64,000 bases of DNA. It comes from Bartonella tamiae Th239. Its GTDB lineage: Bacteria; Pseudomonadota; Alphaproteobacteria; Rhizobiales; Rhizobiaceae. Every line of letters begins with the position of its first letter. The first letter of the stretch is position 1. Made by a program: the position numbers and the translations under genes. Below the pieces are notes generated by a model. It saw nothing but the letters and a program-made list of their open reading frames with translations, had not been told where the DNA came from and did no database searches. Shown in pieces: positions 53,248-63,294 of the stretch. The DNA lies in NCBI RefSeq assembly GCF_000278275.1, contig NZ_JH725147.1, positions 556,388 to 620,387 on the forward strand. Direction: 5' to 3'.

Positions 53248-53754
53248 TTAAGGGAGACGACGATTATCATCATCTTGGCGCCATGGTGATTTATTTGGAT
53301 CAGAACGATGATATTCATCGTCATGAAGATTAATAATTGTCTCATCATCTTGCTTTATATCACCATGATAAGTTGTTTTAACCTGTATTTTCTTTGTAAT
53401 AAAATGCCAAATTAAATGACGAATTGGCGGTATGAAAAGAAGTATTCCAAAAATATCACTGACAAAACCCGGAATAATAAGAAGAATAGCCCCAATAATT
53501 ACAAAGGCACCGTTACCTATGGTGCGATTAGGCATGTGCCCAGCCGCCAATTCATTTTGTAAGCGCGTCAGCAGAGTAAGTCCTTGTATGCGTAAGAGAA
53601 TGCATCCAACAAACATGGACAAAATTATAAGGCCAAGTGTTGCTAATACACCAATCTTACGTCCAACAATGATAAATCCCGCGATTTCAATAAATAATGC
53701 GGCAAAAAATAATAAACCGGCAAAACCGGGTTTGACTCTATAAATATGTTTCAA
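53248..53754 (-). CDS. fxsA: FxsA family inner-membrane protein
   Basis: A 168-residue protein with four hydrophobic segments within the first 115 residues and a polar C-terminal tail. The core EIAGFIIVGRKIGVLATLGLI and the GLLLIIPGFVSDIFGILLFIPP-like segment (here ILLIIPGFVSDIFGILLF) mark the FxsA family, which in E. coli reduces exclusion of phage T7 by F plasmid PifA. The chromosomal role is unknown. It sits between secB and the divergent Tim44-domain gene, a conserved arrangement in the order. Confidence 0.93.
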   Translation of the reverse strand: MKHIYRVKPGFAGLLFFAALFIEIAGFIIVGRKIGVLATLGLIILSMFVGCILLRIQGLTLLTRLQNELAAGHMPNRTIGNGAFVIIGAILLIIPGFVSDIFGILLFIPPIRHLIWHFITKKIQVKTTYHGDIKQDDETIINLHDDEYHRSDPNKSPWRQDDDNRRLP

Positions 53755-53933
53755 CGGTTTTTTCCTTTTACGAATTCTTTATTTTGCACCATATTAATTA
53801 CAAATTGCGACTTTATAGAGAAAATGCATAGCAAAATTTGAATGATCGTACTGACTGCTCTATATGTTTAGAAGAATTTTCGCTATGATGATATGGCGAT
53901 GTATGAAGTTTTTATGAAAGATTGGCTGTCCTG

Positions 53934-54626
53934 ATGGAATTTGACATTGTAATGGTTTTGGCGTTGATTGCGGCTGTTGTGGTTTTTCTTCAATTGCGTA
54001 GTGTTTTAGGAAAAAGAACAGGTTTTGAAAGACCTCCACTTGATCCGTATGCGCAGAAAAAACAAAATGAAGCTGATAATGTTTCTTCGGCTGATATTGT
54101 GGAATTGCCAAAACGTGAACAGCGAGAGCCAGATGATTTTAAAGATATTGACCGTTTTGCGCCAATAAACAGTGATTTGAATAAGGGGCTACGTTCGCTT
54201 CGTAAGAGTGATCCTTCATTTGCGCCACAATCTTTTGTTGATGGTGTGCGTGTAGCTTATGAAATGATTGTCACTGCGTTTGCAAATGGTGATAAAAAAT
54301 CTTTAAAACCTCTTTTGGCCGCTGAGGTTTATGATGGGTTTTCTGATGCTATTGATATACTTGAAAAAAATAATGAAAATGTAAGCTTTACTTTTGTGGG
54401 TATCAATAAATTAGAAATGATCACTGCGCAAATGGTTGATAAGGAAGAGCAAATCACAATGCGTATTGTGAGTGAAATTATTTCAGCAACCTATCAGAAG
54501 GATGAAACATTAATTGATGGTGATCCTGAAACGATTGTCGAGATTACTGATGTTTGGACATTTGCACGGCCGTCTCAATCCAATGACCCAAATTGGAAGC
54601 TTATTGCAACACAAGATGAAGAATGA
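53934..54626 (+). CDS. Tim44-domain membrane protein
   Basis: A protein of about 230 residues with one N-terminal transmembrane helix (EFDIVMVLALIAAVVVFLQL, residues 2-21) and a C-terminal Tim44-like domain (about 85-230) of the NTF2-like fold: FVDGVRVAYEMIVTAFANGD, LLAAEVYDGFSDAI and DVWTFARPSQSNDPNWKLIAT. It is the alphaproteobacterial relative of mitochondrial Tim44; a role in inner-membrane protein quality or transport is suggested, not established. TTG 53922 would add four residues; ATG 53934 is preferred. In many relatives mltA follows; here the Smr gene follows directly. Confidence 0.9.
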   Translation: MEFDIVMVLALIAAVVVFLQLRSVLGKRTGFERPPLDPYAQKKQNEADNVSSADIVELPKREQREPDDFKDIDRFAPINSDLNKGLRSLRKSDPSFAPQSFVDGVRVAYEMIVTAFANGDKKSLKPLLAAEVYDGFSDAIDILEKNNENVSFTFVGINKLEMITAQMVDKEEQITMRIVSEIISATYQKDETLIDGDPETIVEITDVWTFARPSQSNDPNWKLIATQDEE

Positions 54627-54684
54627 TTTTTATCTAGGATAAAAAATTAAATGCATATGAAAGATTTGTGGTGTAAACGCAAAA

Positions 54685-55263
54685 ATGACACGCAAAGGAA
54701 GCAACGACAAAACGTATCCATTAAATGTGCATGATCGTATCTTATGGGATGCGGTTAAACGTACCGCAACGCCTTTACACCATTTAGAAGAAACACAAAA
54801 AGACAATAATGTCTTTGTGACTGGTTTTTATGATTTTCGTGATAAAACGAAAATCATAAAACCTGATCCATCAAAAAATAATAAAGAAGTGCTTACGAAA
54901 AATACACGATCAGTCAATCCGCTCCATCCTCTTGATAAGACAACACAACGTAAATTAGCCAAAGGGCGTCTTCACATTGAAGGACGGGTTGACCTTCACG
55001 GATTATATCAAGAGGAAGCTTATTCTTTACTTTTAAGTTTTTTAAACTCTGCCCATCAAAAAGCCCTGCGTTATGTTTTGGTGATTACTGGAAAAGGAAG
55101 ATCATCAGGAGGAAACGGTGTATTACGTCAATCTGTGCCACAATGGTTATCGACAGCACCATTTCGTCAATATGTTGTGTCTTATGAAGATGCGGCCCTT
55201 ACTCATGGAGGTAAGGGGGCTCTTTATATTCGCTTGAGGCGAAATGTGAATGGAAAAGATTAA
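54685..55263 (+). CDS. Smr domain protein
   Basis: A 192-residue protein with a variable N-terminal region (about 1-95) and a C-terminal Smr domain (about 105-188): VDLHGLYQEEAYSLLLSFL, LRYVLVITGKGRSSGGNGVL, RQSVPQWL and the terminal HGGKGALYIRLRR. Smr domains bind or nick branched DNA or RNA; this stand-alone type (SmrA/YdaL-like) is common in the order. It overlaps the next gene by one base, so the two are translationally coupled. Confidence 0.92.
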   Translation: MTRKGSNDKTYPLNVHDRILWDAVKRTATPLHHLEETQKDNNVFVTGFYDFRDKTKIIKPDPSKNNKEVLTKNTRSVNPLHPLDKTTQRKLAKGRLHIEGRVDLHGLYQEEAYSLLLSFLNSAHQKALRYVLVITGKGRSSGGNGVLRQSVPQWLSTAPFRQYVVSYEDAALTHGGKGALYIRLRRNVNGKD

Positions 55264-55625
55264 TGACACCCTTTGGTCTTAAAATAAGAGAATTACGCCA
55301 AAATAGAAACATTAGTCAAAAGAAAATGGCCAATGATATTGGTGTATCACCAGCCTATTTGTCTGCTTTAGAACATGGTAAAAAAGGTCAGCCCAGTTTT
55401 GTAATGGTGCAACGCATCATTACTTATTTTAATATTATATGGGATGAAGCGGATGAATTGATCAACCTTGCTGGAAGGTCACACCCAAGAGTTGTTATTG
55501 ATACATCTGGTTTAAGCAGTGAAGCAACGCTTTTTGCCAATCGTTTATCAAAAGAAATTAATCGTTTATCTAAAGAAGAGATTATCATGCTTATGCACAT
55601 TTTAAATCAGTCATCAATGACGTAA
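55263..55625 (+). CDS. XRE family HTH transcriptional regulator
   Basis: A 120-residue DNA-binding protein. Residues about 5-65 are an XRE/Cro helix-turn-helix: KIRELRQNRNISQKKMANDI followed by GVSPAYLSALEHGKKGQPS. The C-terminal half (VIDTSGLSSEATLFANRLSK) is conserved in this alphaproteobacterial subgroup with no further domain. It starts inside the stop of the Smr gene (TAATG), a stable pairing in the order. Targets unknown. Confidence 0.92.
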   Translation: MTPFGLKIRELRQNRNISQKKMANDIGVSPAYLSALEHGKKGQPSFVMVQRIITYFNIIWDEADELINLAGRSHPRVVIDTSGLSSEATLFANRLSKEINRLSKEEIIMLMHILNQSSMT

Positions 55626-55749
55626 ATCTTTCTCAATTTTTTATTTAAACGTTATCAGAAAAATAAATATTTATTACTACAGCATTTTTTTAAGGATTTT
55701 GGTAATTGATCTCAGAAAAATATATCAATGTGATAATTTATCGCAATGC

Positions 55750-56718
55750 TTAGAATAGTTTTTTAAGATCGTCTATTTTCGAATTAACGAACCAACCATA
55801 ATAATTTTCTTCAGGTAGACGTATTTTTTGACCGTTTTTAACGGCGCGCTTATTGTCATCGGCAAGGATTTTTGCGCGTGCTTGCGCGCCACCAGTATTG
55901 TATAATGTTGATGTTAGACCTGGATTTTTGGAAATATCAAAATCAGCAATTTGACGATATGCGTCGATTGATTGCCGAATTGTGGCTGCAATATAGGGAA
56001 TTGTTAAATCAGGATCCATAATGGTTTTATAGACTTGCCCACCATTATCAGCTGACAGTTTAGGAAGACCGGAAATGCGATTAACACGGTCAGACATTTT
56101 CAAAGCTGTTAAAGGGTTGACTTGCCCAAGACCAAATGTTTGTCCAGCATAAAAGGGTTGAAAAAAAACAGCGCTAAAACGGTTATCTGGATATTTTACG
56201 CCTTCAACTGTTTTTCCTCGAAAATCTTTGTCCCATATATCTTCACGGCATGTCCACAATCTGTAACTATCGTTCAAACTTGTGCATAGAGAAAATTGTG
56301 GTCGTTTTACAAAAGTTGTAACATCTTCTCCATTATAATTAAAGCGAACACCCTGTTTGATGTATGATATACCTTTGACATAATAGGTTTGAAGACGATC
56401 ATAGACATCGACATTATAGGTATGTTCACCAATGATTGCACCAGCAATATGTATAGGATCAATGCCATATGTTTTCGCTGTGGCTTTTATCCGTGCGCGT
56501 AATTTGTCATCATTTTTTATGAGATGATAGATTTTATCATATTTTGAGGCATAACTTGTGGCCAATTCTCGCGTACGTTTGGCTGATGCATGAGGAATAG
56601 GAGGTTGAGTGTTATGACGATTGCCCTCAGGCACCACCATAATGGCATTCGCCTCAGCAAGTAAGATTTGAGTGAAACATGATAGAGATAATAAGGCAAT
56701 CATACATAATTTTTTCAT
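55750..56718 (-). CDS. DUF1402 family periplasmic protein
   Basis: A 322-residue exported protein. ATG 56718 begins a signal peptide (KKLCMIALLSLSCFTQILLA, cleaved near ANA), which is preferred to the upstream ATG at 56847 that would place it inside the PBP1a gene. The remainder matches DUF1402, a lysozyme-like (soluble lytic transglycosylase-like) fold: KTYGIDPIHIAGAIIGEHTYNVD with a candidate catalytic Glu in the IGEHTYN segment, GQTFGLGQVNPLTALKMSD, and a C-terminal YYGWFVN. Peptidoglycan cleavage is plausible but unproven. It lies 118 bases downstream of the PBP1a stop on the same strand. Confidence 0.9.
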   Translation of the reverse strand: MKKLCMIALLSLSCFTQILLAEANAIMVVPEGNRHNTQPPIPHASAKRTRELATSYASKYDKIYHLIKNDDKLRARIKATAKTYGIDPIHIAGAIIGEHTYNVDVYDRLQTYYVKGISYIKQGVRFNYNGEDVTTFVKRPQFSLCTSLNDSYRLWTCREDIWDKDFRGKTVEGVKYPDNRFSAVFFQPFYAGQTFGLGQVNPLTALKMSDRVNRISGLPKLSADNGGQVYKTIMDPDLTIPYIAATIRQSIDAYRQIADFDISKNPGLTSTLYNTGGAQARAKILADDNKRAVKNGQKIRLPEENYYGWFVNSKIDDLKKLF

Positions 56719-56836
56719 CGATATGCTCAAGTTCACACCTTTAATTAACCATAAACGTCTCTTTTCATAGAAAACGATGGGCGTGAAGTCGAGTGAAAAA
56801 CTTAAAACGCGCACATATTTATTATTTAATCGCGAT

Positions 56837-58915
56837 TTATCTACCACGCAATATGTCTAGTAATGTGCGTTTTTTGTGTGGTGAAGCTTGAGCACGATTA
56901 TCAATTGCATTTTGTTGAGCCCAATATATATCTTGATTATTCCTTTCAGGTGAGGGATAGGGCGCTAATGGTTGATCGCTATCAGGTAAAATGTCGCTGC
57001 CACCAGGGATCGCATTTTCAAGATGGTAGTTGCCCGGTAATGGTGTTATGGGGAGCGATTTTTCTGCAATCGACATATAGGCTTTCCACGCTTTTACTGG
57101 CAAAGATCCGCCCGATACCGTTTTCATCGCCGCACCATTATCATTACCAAACCATACACCCGTAACATAATCAGCGGTATAGCCAATAAACCACGCATCA
57201 CGAAAATTCTGACTTGTCCCTGTTTTACCTGCGGCGGGCCTTTGAATGTTGGCATGTCTGGCTGAACCATTTTCAACAGTTTGTGCTAACATGGCATTCA
57301 TCATACCCACAATATTCGGATCAATGACGCGTACTGCGGAAATATCACCAAAGTCATAGAGAATTGTACCATTTTTGTTTGTAACGCGGCTAATGAGGCG
57401 TATTTGGGGTTTATACCCGCCATTGGCAAAAGGAACAAATGCGCCTGTCAATTCCATTAAGCTGACTTCTGATGTGCCTAATGCAATAGATGCATTGTCA
57501 GATAATGCTGAATGGATGCCAAGTTTATGAGCGACTTCAATCACTTTTTGTGGCCCCACTTCCATAATTAATTGAGCAGCAACAGAATTGAGAGAATGGG
57601 AAAGTGCGGTTGTCAATGTCACCATACCTCTATATTTTCCACCATAATTCTTTGGTGTCCAATTGCCAATTTTAACAGGCGCATCATTGCGCACAGAATT
57701 TGGCGTGCGACCATCTTCAAGTGCGGCAAGATAGACAAAGGGTTTGAAGGTTGATCCAGGTTGACGCTTTGCATCTACAGCCCGATTAAATTGGCTTTGC
57801 GCATAATCCACTCCGCCAATCAAAGCACGAACGGCACCGCTTCGGTCAATAGAGACTAAAGCTCCTTGGCTGACATTGCGATTTTTTCCATTTTCAGAAA
57901 TTTGATCGCGAATAGACGTTTCTGCTTCTTTTTGTAATGTCATATCCAATGTGGTTTCAACTACAATATCCTCGTCACTTTCTCCTATAAGAAAGGGCAA
58001 TTGTGCCACCACTTGATCAGCAACATAATTTTCTGCCCCTGTCCAATAAGAAGCAACAGGTGACACAGGTTCTGTCTGAGCAATTTGTACTTGTTTGTTG
58101 TCAATCATGCCTTCTTCACGCATAGCGTTTAAAACAAGCTTTGCCCGTTCATGTGCAGCTTCTGCGTCGCGTGCAGGCGAAAGACGCGAAGGTGCCTTCA
58201 AAAGCCCTGCTAATGTTGCGGCTTCCATGAGATCAACATCTTTAGCTGATTTGTTAAAATAACGCCTTGAGGCGGCTTCTACACCATAGGCACCTGAACC
58301 AAGATAAACCCGATTAAGATAGATTTCGAGAATTTGATCTTTGCTATATTTATGTTCAAGCCAAATAGAAAGTAGGGCTTCTTGTATTTTTCGTTCTATG
58401 GTGCGTTCAGGTGAAAGAAAAAGATTTTTTGCCAATTGTTGTGTGAGTGTTGATCCGCCCTGTTTGCTGCCACCGGGTGTGATATTTGCCAAAAGTGCAC
58501 GAAGAATACCAATCGGATCAATCCCTGGATGATCATAAAAACGGCGGTCTTCAATCGCAATAACAGCTTTTGGAATCCAAGCGCTCATTTCATGAAGAGA
58601 CACGGCCTCTCCACCTGTGGTGCCACGATTGGCAATTAAAACACCATGACGATCAACAATGCTCACATTGGGTGGGCGTTGTGGGATATCCCAAGTTGAT
58701 GCTTGCGGCATTTTTAAAGCGACATACCCAACATATCCAACAATAGCTACGCCTGCCCACATCCCCAAAATGAGGCTGTATTTAAAAAATAAACGAAAAA
58801 AACCTTTTTTGGGGTTTTTAGGTTTTTTTTTGCGTGTTGATGAATTTTTGCGCGATGAAACTTGTTTATATTTCTTTTGCGGTGGCACCGAGCGATCATT
58901 ATGGGTTACGCGCAT
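56837..58915 (-). CDS. Penicillin-binding protein 1A (class A)
   Basis: A 692-residue bifunctional peptidoglycan synthase. A basic cytosolic head (about 1-40) and one transmembrane helix (about 45-68) precede the GT51 glycosyltransferase domain (IEDRRFYDHPGIDP with catalytic Glu, GGSTLTQQLAKNLFL, RKIQEALLSIWLE). The transpeptidase domain has STFKPF (catalytic Ser near 390), SLNS and KTGTSQNF (near 563). Length and motifs fit alphaproteobacterial PBP1a. It is followed by DUF1402 on the same strand, so both may act on the wall from one transcript. Confidence 0.95.
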   Translation of the reverse strand: MRVTHNDRSVPPQKKYKQVSSRKNSSTRKKKPKNPKKGFFRLFFKYSLILGMWAGVAIVGYVGYVALKMPQASTWDIPQRPPNVSIVDRHGVLIANRGTTGGEAVSLHEMSAWIPKAVIAIEDRRFYDHPGIDPIGILRALLANITPGGSKQGGSTLTQQLAKNLFLSPERTIERKIQEALLSIWLEHKYSKDQILEIYLNRVYLGSGAYGVEAASRRYFNKSAKDVDLMEAATLAGLLKAPSRLSPARDAEAAHERAKLVLNAMREEGMIDNKQVQIAQTEPVSPVASYWTGAENYVADQVVAQLPFLIGESDEDIVVETTLDMTLQKEAETSIRDQISENGKNRNVSQGALVSIDRSGAVRALIGGVDYAQSQFNRAVDAKRQPGSTFKPFVYLAALEDGRTPNSVRNDAPVKIGNWTPKNYGGKYRGMVTLTTALSHSLNSVAAQLIMEVGPQKVIEVAHKLGIHSALSDNASIALGTSEVSLMELTGAFVPFANGGYKPQIRLISRVTNKNGTILYDFGDISAVRVIDPNIVGMMNAMLAQTVENGSARHANIQRPAAGKTGTSQNFRDAWFIGYTADYVTGVWFGNDNGAAMKTVSGGSLPVKAWKAYMSIAEKSLPITPLPGNYHLENAIPGGSDILPDSDQPLAPYPSPERNNQDIYWAQQNAIDNRAQASPHKKRTLLDILRGR

Positions 58916-59299
58916 GTCTTGCGCCCCCTCTCTTTATAGAGTTCGCAAAGTTTAAAATAAAATACCATAAAATTATCTTCAAAAATGAGTACACTGCTAT
59001 TGATTAAAATCTAAATGAGGCAGTTTAATGAGAAGTAAACTGATTTGAAATTTTATAGTATTGAATAAAGGTACTTTGAAGCAAAATTACGAAAGAAACT
59101 GCATAAAATTTGGTGAAGGCATTTTATTATTGAAAAAAATAATCAAAATGCGACTCTTGTTGTTAACAAAAAAATAAAAAGAGCGAACCTGTTCAATCAC
59201 GACTATTCACTGCGTTTATTGTTAGGCGTAAGAGCATATTGATAATAGGCAATAATACATAATGCGTATAATTTCACGATAATCTATCGTTTTTAAGCT
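58916..59299. other. Intergenic region between PBP1a and hslO
   Basis: About 380 AT-rich bases without a gene. A short ACGATA-ATC-TATCGT hairpin near 59277-59291, just after the hslO stop, might act as a weak terminator. Confidence 0.4.
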
Positions 59300-60322
59300 T
59301 TATGAAATGTCATTATTTTTCTTATCATCGTCGTTATTTTGTGAGGAACCAAGTTTATCAGGATCAAAATGATAGACAGATGAGCAAAACTCACAAGAGA
59401 CAGTAATTTCACCATCTTCAATGCTTTCTTGCAACTCATCTTGATTAAATCCTATCAATACATTTTCAATTTTCTCGCGTGAACATGAACAACGATCAAT
59501 GATTGGCGTTGCATCAAAAACACGGACACCATGTTCATGAAATAGGCGAAACAGCAATCTTTCAGCACCAATATGAGGATCAGTCATTTCTGCGCTTTCA
59601 ACTGTATGTGTAAGGGCAATCACTTCGCGCCAATGATCATCCAGAATTTGTTGATTTTGCTTTTCGTTTTCTCCTTCATGAAAGGATGATTGTGGCAAAA
59701 ATTGTGTGAGCATACCACCAGCACGCCAACTTTGTTTTGGTGCCCCTTGTTCATCACGATCAAAAAGTGTGGCAACAGCCAGTCTTATATCTGTCGGAAT
59801 TTGTTCGGATTGTAAGAAATAATTGCGCGCAATTTCTTCAAGATTTGACCCATCTAAAGCAACAATTCCTTGATAACGTTGCATATGAGAACCTTGATCG
59901 ACTGTCAGTGCCAGTGTGCCTTGGCCAAGTAATTGCTCAGGCGCTGTTTGTCCATCTGATATGGCTTGTTTAAGCCGCTCTTCGTCAAAGCGCGCATAAC
60001 CGCGGATTTGTGAAGGGGTCTGAAAATCACAAACAAGAAGATTAACAGGTCCATCAGAACTTGTTTGAAATATAAATTTACCGTCAAATTTTAAGGACGT
60101 CCCAAGAAGAACTGTTAAAACCAGCGCTTCCGCTAAAAGGCGTGAGACAGGTTCAGGATAATTATGGCGTTCCAATATAGAATTAACCGCCGCACCCAAT
60201 TGTACAGAACGCCCACGAGCATCCAACCCTTGTACTTCAAAAGGAACAACCGCATCATCGCCTGCAAAATGAAAGTCGCCCAAGCGGATAGCATCTTCAC
60301 CTTTACCAAATTGTTCACTCAC
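59300..60322 (-). CDS. hslO: Redox-regulated chaperone Hsp33
   Basis: A 340-residue cytosolic holdase activated by oxidative unfolding. The zinc-binding redox switch is intact at the C-terminus: CSCSREKIENVL and CEFCSSVYHF give the C-x-C and C-x-x-C motifs. The N-terminal substrate-binding core shows VTVLLGTSLKFDGKFIFQ (in parts) and the DLTVDQGSHMQRYQGIV-type segment. It is the downstream partner of argD-argF, an order conserved in Hyphomicrobiales. The gap to argF is 278 bases, so it probably has its own promoter. Confidence 0.96.
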   Translation of the reverse strand: MSEQFGKGEDAIRLGDFHFAGDDAVVPFEVQGLDARGRSVQLGAAVNSILERHNYPEPVSRLLAEALVLTVLLGTSLKFDGKFIFQTSSDGPVNLLVCDFQTPSQIRGYARFDEERLKQAISDGQTAPEQLLGQGTLALTVDQGSHMQRYQGIVALDGSNLEEIARNYFLQSEQIPTDIRLAVATLFDRDEQGAPKQSWRAGGMLTQFLPQSSFHEGENEKQNQQILDDHWREVIALTHTVESAEMTDPHIGAERLLFRLFHEHGVRVFDATPIIDRCSCSREKIENVLIGFNQDELQESIEDGEITVSCEFCSSVYHFDPDKLGSSQNNDDDKKNNDIS

Positions 60323-60600
60323 GGTGATTTCCTTTTTGTCTCTAACAGCTGTAATTTATTTCTTCCTGCGACGATATTTCCATTACGAGATATGAAAACA
60401 GTCTGATAGGTCAATGAAGTATACAAGACTGATCTTATTCAATTTTAACCAAACGATTGAAGTTTATCTGCATTAAAATCATCATGAATGATGACATCAT
60501 TTCAATGTTAATAAATTCTCGTTTTAATTTTGATAACAAAATGTGTTTTGAAAACGCATCTGTAAATTTATAGTGTTATGCTTATAGATAGGTGAAAAAA

Positions 60601-61527
60601 TTAATCGTTCAAGCACCATGCAAGGATAGCCTTTTGTGCGTGAAGACGATTTTCTGCTTCATCAAAAACCACAGAATGTGGGCCATCAATAACGGCATCA
60701 ACAACTTCCTCACCGCGATGGGCTGGCAAACAATGCATGAAAAGCGCATCTGGTTTTGCATGTTGCATAAGCGCTTCATCAACACAATAGGGTTTAAAAA
60801 CCCTATTGCCGCGCGCGCGAAATTCTTGCCCCATCGAAACCCAAGTGTCCGTCACAATACAATCAACATTATTTGCTGCTTCTTGCGGATTATGTGTCAA
60901 AAAAATATGCGCACCGCGCTCACGAGCCCAACTCACATAACGTTGTTCTGGTTCACTACCAGCGGGTGTGGCAATATGTATATTAAATTTGAAAAGTGCG
61001 GCAGCTTCAATCAAAGAATGTAAAATATTATTCCCATCCCCCATCCATGCAAATGTTTTTCCCTCTATTGGTCCTCGATGTTCTTCAAAAGTTAAAACGT
61101 CAGCCAAAATTTGGCATGGATGCGTATCATCCGTTAAAGCATTGATCACGGGAACTTCGGCATGTTTTGCGAGATCTAGCATACGTTCATGAGCGGTTGT
61201 GCGAAAAGTGATAATATCGACAAAACGCGATAAAACCCTTGCGGTATCTGCTATGGTTTCGCTATGACCAAGTTGCATTTCAGAGCCTGTCAACATTAAG
61301 GTTTCTCCACCCAGTTGGCGCATTGCTACGTCAAAAGAAACTCTGGTGCGAGTTGACGGTTTTTCAAAGATCATCGCTAAGGTTTTACCACAAAACATAG
61401 CCTCACGATGTCCGGCTTTTAAAGCTGCCTTCATACTTTTTGCGTGCTCTATTATAGCACGTGCTTCATGGCTTGATAATAGAGATAGATCCGTAAAATG
61501 CCGTATTTTTATTAGGTCCCGCGTCAT
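60601..61527 (-). CDS. argF: Ornithine carbamoyltransferase
   Basis: A 308-residue enzyme making citrulline from ornithine and carbamoyl phosphate in arginine biosynthesis. Motifs: [12 protein letters not shown] (carbamoyl phosphate loop), [26 protein letters not shown], and [11 protein letters not shown] carrying the catalytic Cys. It starts three bases after the argD stop, so the two genes form an operon. Confidence 0.97.
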   Translation of the reverse strand: MTRDLIKIRHFTDLSLLSSHEARAIIEHAKSMKAALKAGHREAMFCGKTLAMIFEKPSTRTRVSFDVAMRQLGGETLMLTGSEMQLGHSETIADTARVLSRFVDIITFRTTAHERMLDLAKHAEVPVINALTDDTHPCQILADVLTFEEHRGPIEGKTFAWMGDGNNILHSLIEAAALFKFNIHIATPAGSEPEQRYVSWARERGAHIFLTHNPQEAANNVDCIVTDTWVSMGQEFRARGNRVFKPYCVDEALMQHAKPDALFMHCLPAHRGEEVVDAVIDGPHSVVFDEAENRLHAQKAILAWCLND

Positions 61528-61530
61528 AAT

Positions 61531-62736
61531 TTAAACCTGTTTTTCTTTTTTGGAATGAGAAATGCGTGCAATTGCTGCTTCAATGCGTTGTAGACCATCA
61601 TGCAAGTCATCTTCACTGATAGTTAAAGGAGGTAAAAGACGAATAACATTATTGCCTGCACCCACGCTGAGCAATTTTTCTTCATGCAATGCTGTAATGA
61701 CTTTATCACGAGGGATCACACATTTAAGGCCTGTTAAAAGACCAGTGCCTTGTATGGAACTTACAATGTCAGGATAGGTGTCAATAATAGAGGCCAAACC
61801 CTGTTTAAAAATATTGGACATGGCATTGATGTGATCAAAAAAACCTTCTTTTAAAATCACATCAAGCACTGCGTTTGCGGCAGCCATTGCAAGCAAATTG
61901 CCACCAAAGGTCGATCCGTGGGTGCCAGCTGTCATGCCCTTTGCCGCTTTTGCTGTTGCAAGGCATGCGCCAATAGGAAAGCCACCTCCAAGTGCTTTTG
62001 CCAAGGTTAAAATATCAGGTGTAACACCAGATAATTCATAAGCAAAAAGTTTACCTGTGCGTCCAATTCCTGTTTGTACTTCGTCAAAAATAAGCAAAAT
62101 GTCGTGATCATCACATATTTGTCGTAAAAATCGTAACGTTTCATTTGGAACAATGCGCACTCCCCCTTCGCCTTGTATAGGTTCAATAAGAATAGCAGCC
62201 GTGTGTTTATTTAAGGCTTCTTTTAAAGCTTGTTCATCATTAAAGGGAACTTGGATAAATCCTTCAGCTTTAGGACCAAATCCTTCTAAGTATTTTTCTT
62301 GGCCACCGGCGGCAAGGGTTGCTAAAGTGCGTCCGTGAAAAGCACCTTCAAAAGTAATTATTTCATAACGCTCTGGATGGCCTGTTACATAGTGATAACG
62401 ACGTGCTGTTTTTATGGCGCATTCTAAGCTTTCTGCACCAGAATTACAAAAAAAGACCTTATCTGCAAAGCTATGTGCACATAAAACTGACGCAAGTTTT
62501 TCTTGTTCAGGTGATTGAAACAGATTGGATATATGCCATAATTTTTCTGTTTGAACTTTAACAGCATCAATCAATTGAGGATGGTGGTGACCAAGCGCAT
62601 TGACCGCTATACCTGAGGTGAAGTCAAGATAGTGTTCGCCTTTGTCTGAAATAAGCCATGCGCCGTTTCCTCGCACAAAACGCAAATCGACACGCGCAAA
62701 GGTATCATAAAGATGTTGCGTTGAGGACGTGGGCAT
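61531..62736 (-). CDS. argD: Acetylornithine/N-succinyldiaminopimelate aminotransferase
   Basis: A 401-residue PLP-dependent class III aminotransferase of arginine (and possibly lysine) biosynthesis. Visible: DFTSGIAVNALGHHHP, FFCNSGAESLECAIKTAR, GAFHGRTLA, the cofactor Asp in IFDEVQTGIGRTG and the Schiff-base Lys in LAKALGGGFPIGA. The frame opens at 62751, but ATG 62736 (MPTSSTQHLYD) follows AAAGGAAA at a good distance. First gene of argD-argF. Confidence 0.96.
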   Translation of the reverse strand: MPTSSTQHLYDTFARVDLRFVRGNGAWLISDKGEHYLDFTSGIAVNALGHHHPQLIDAVKVQTEKLWHISNLFQSPEQEKLASVLCAHSFADKVFFCNSGAESLECAIKTARRYHYVTGHPERYEIITFEGAFHGRTLATLAAGGQEKYLEGFGPKAEGFIQVPFNDEQALKEALNKHTAAILIEPIQGEGGVRIVPNETLRFLRQICDDHDILLIFDEVQTGIGRTGKLFAYELSGVTPDILTLAKALGGGFPIGACLATAKAAKGMTAGTHGSTFGGNLLAMAAANAVLDVILKEGFFDHINAMSNIFKQGLASIIDTYPDIVSSIQGTGLLTGLKCVIPRDKVITALHEEKLLSVGAGNNVIRLLPPLTISEDDLHDGLQRIEAAIARISHSKKEKQV

Positions 62737-62751
62737 GTATTTTCCTTTCAT

Positions 62752-63294
62752 CTTTTTTGTTTTAAAATTTGCTGGGCTTTATAAATTTTGTTCTATTTTG
62801 CGCATTGTTATGCGATGTGCAAATGTTTTATGCATCTTTTTTAAAAAAATGTCTGAGATTATTATGCTTTATAGATACAATTTACTTTGTTTTTGATCTC
62901 TATTTTAAATTTTATCGTCTAGTATTATGAACATAAAAATTCAAATAAATATGATCAATAGTTTTAAGCGCCATTTAATAACCATAATCAGCTTATATGA
63001 AGAGTATTGCTTTTTAAAAAAGATTGTATTTTTTGAAAACTGATTTGCAAGTTGGGGAAAACATAAGGAAAAGTGGTGATAGAGCTTATCAGACTCTTGC
63101 CACATAGTTGAGCCATATTGTAGTATTTTAACCAATACATTTTGTGTCAGTAGTTGAATTATCATAATAGATGTAGTTATCGAACGCTTTTTTTGAGCAA
63201 TGATGATATTTGGCAATATGCAAAATGAATATAATAAGACGTGATATGCGATGACAAGTGAGATCGCAATGAATGAAAAGAACGGAGTGCCGGT
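62752..63294. other. Divergent promoter region between argD and gcrA
   Basis: About 540 AT-rich bases hold the promoters of both genes. One GANTC site (GACTC, 63092-63096), the sequence methylated by CcrM, lies about 200 bases upstream of gcrA; a single site may be chance. No further gene is supported; a 91-codon minus-strand frame here looks random. Confidence 0.4.

Noticed and set aside
62941..63216. 91-codon minus-strand frame between argD and gcrA
   Set aside because: Low-complexity AT-rich translation, no ribosome binding site and no recognisable motif.
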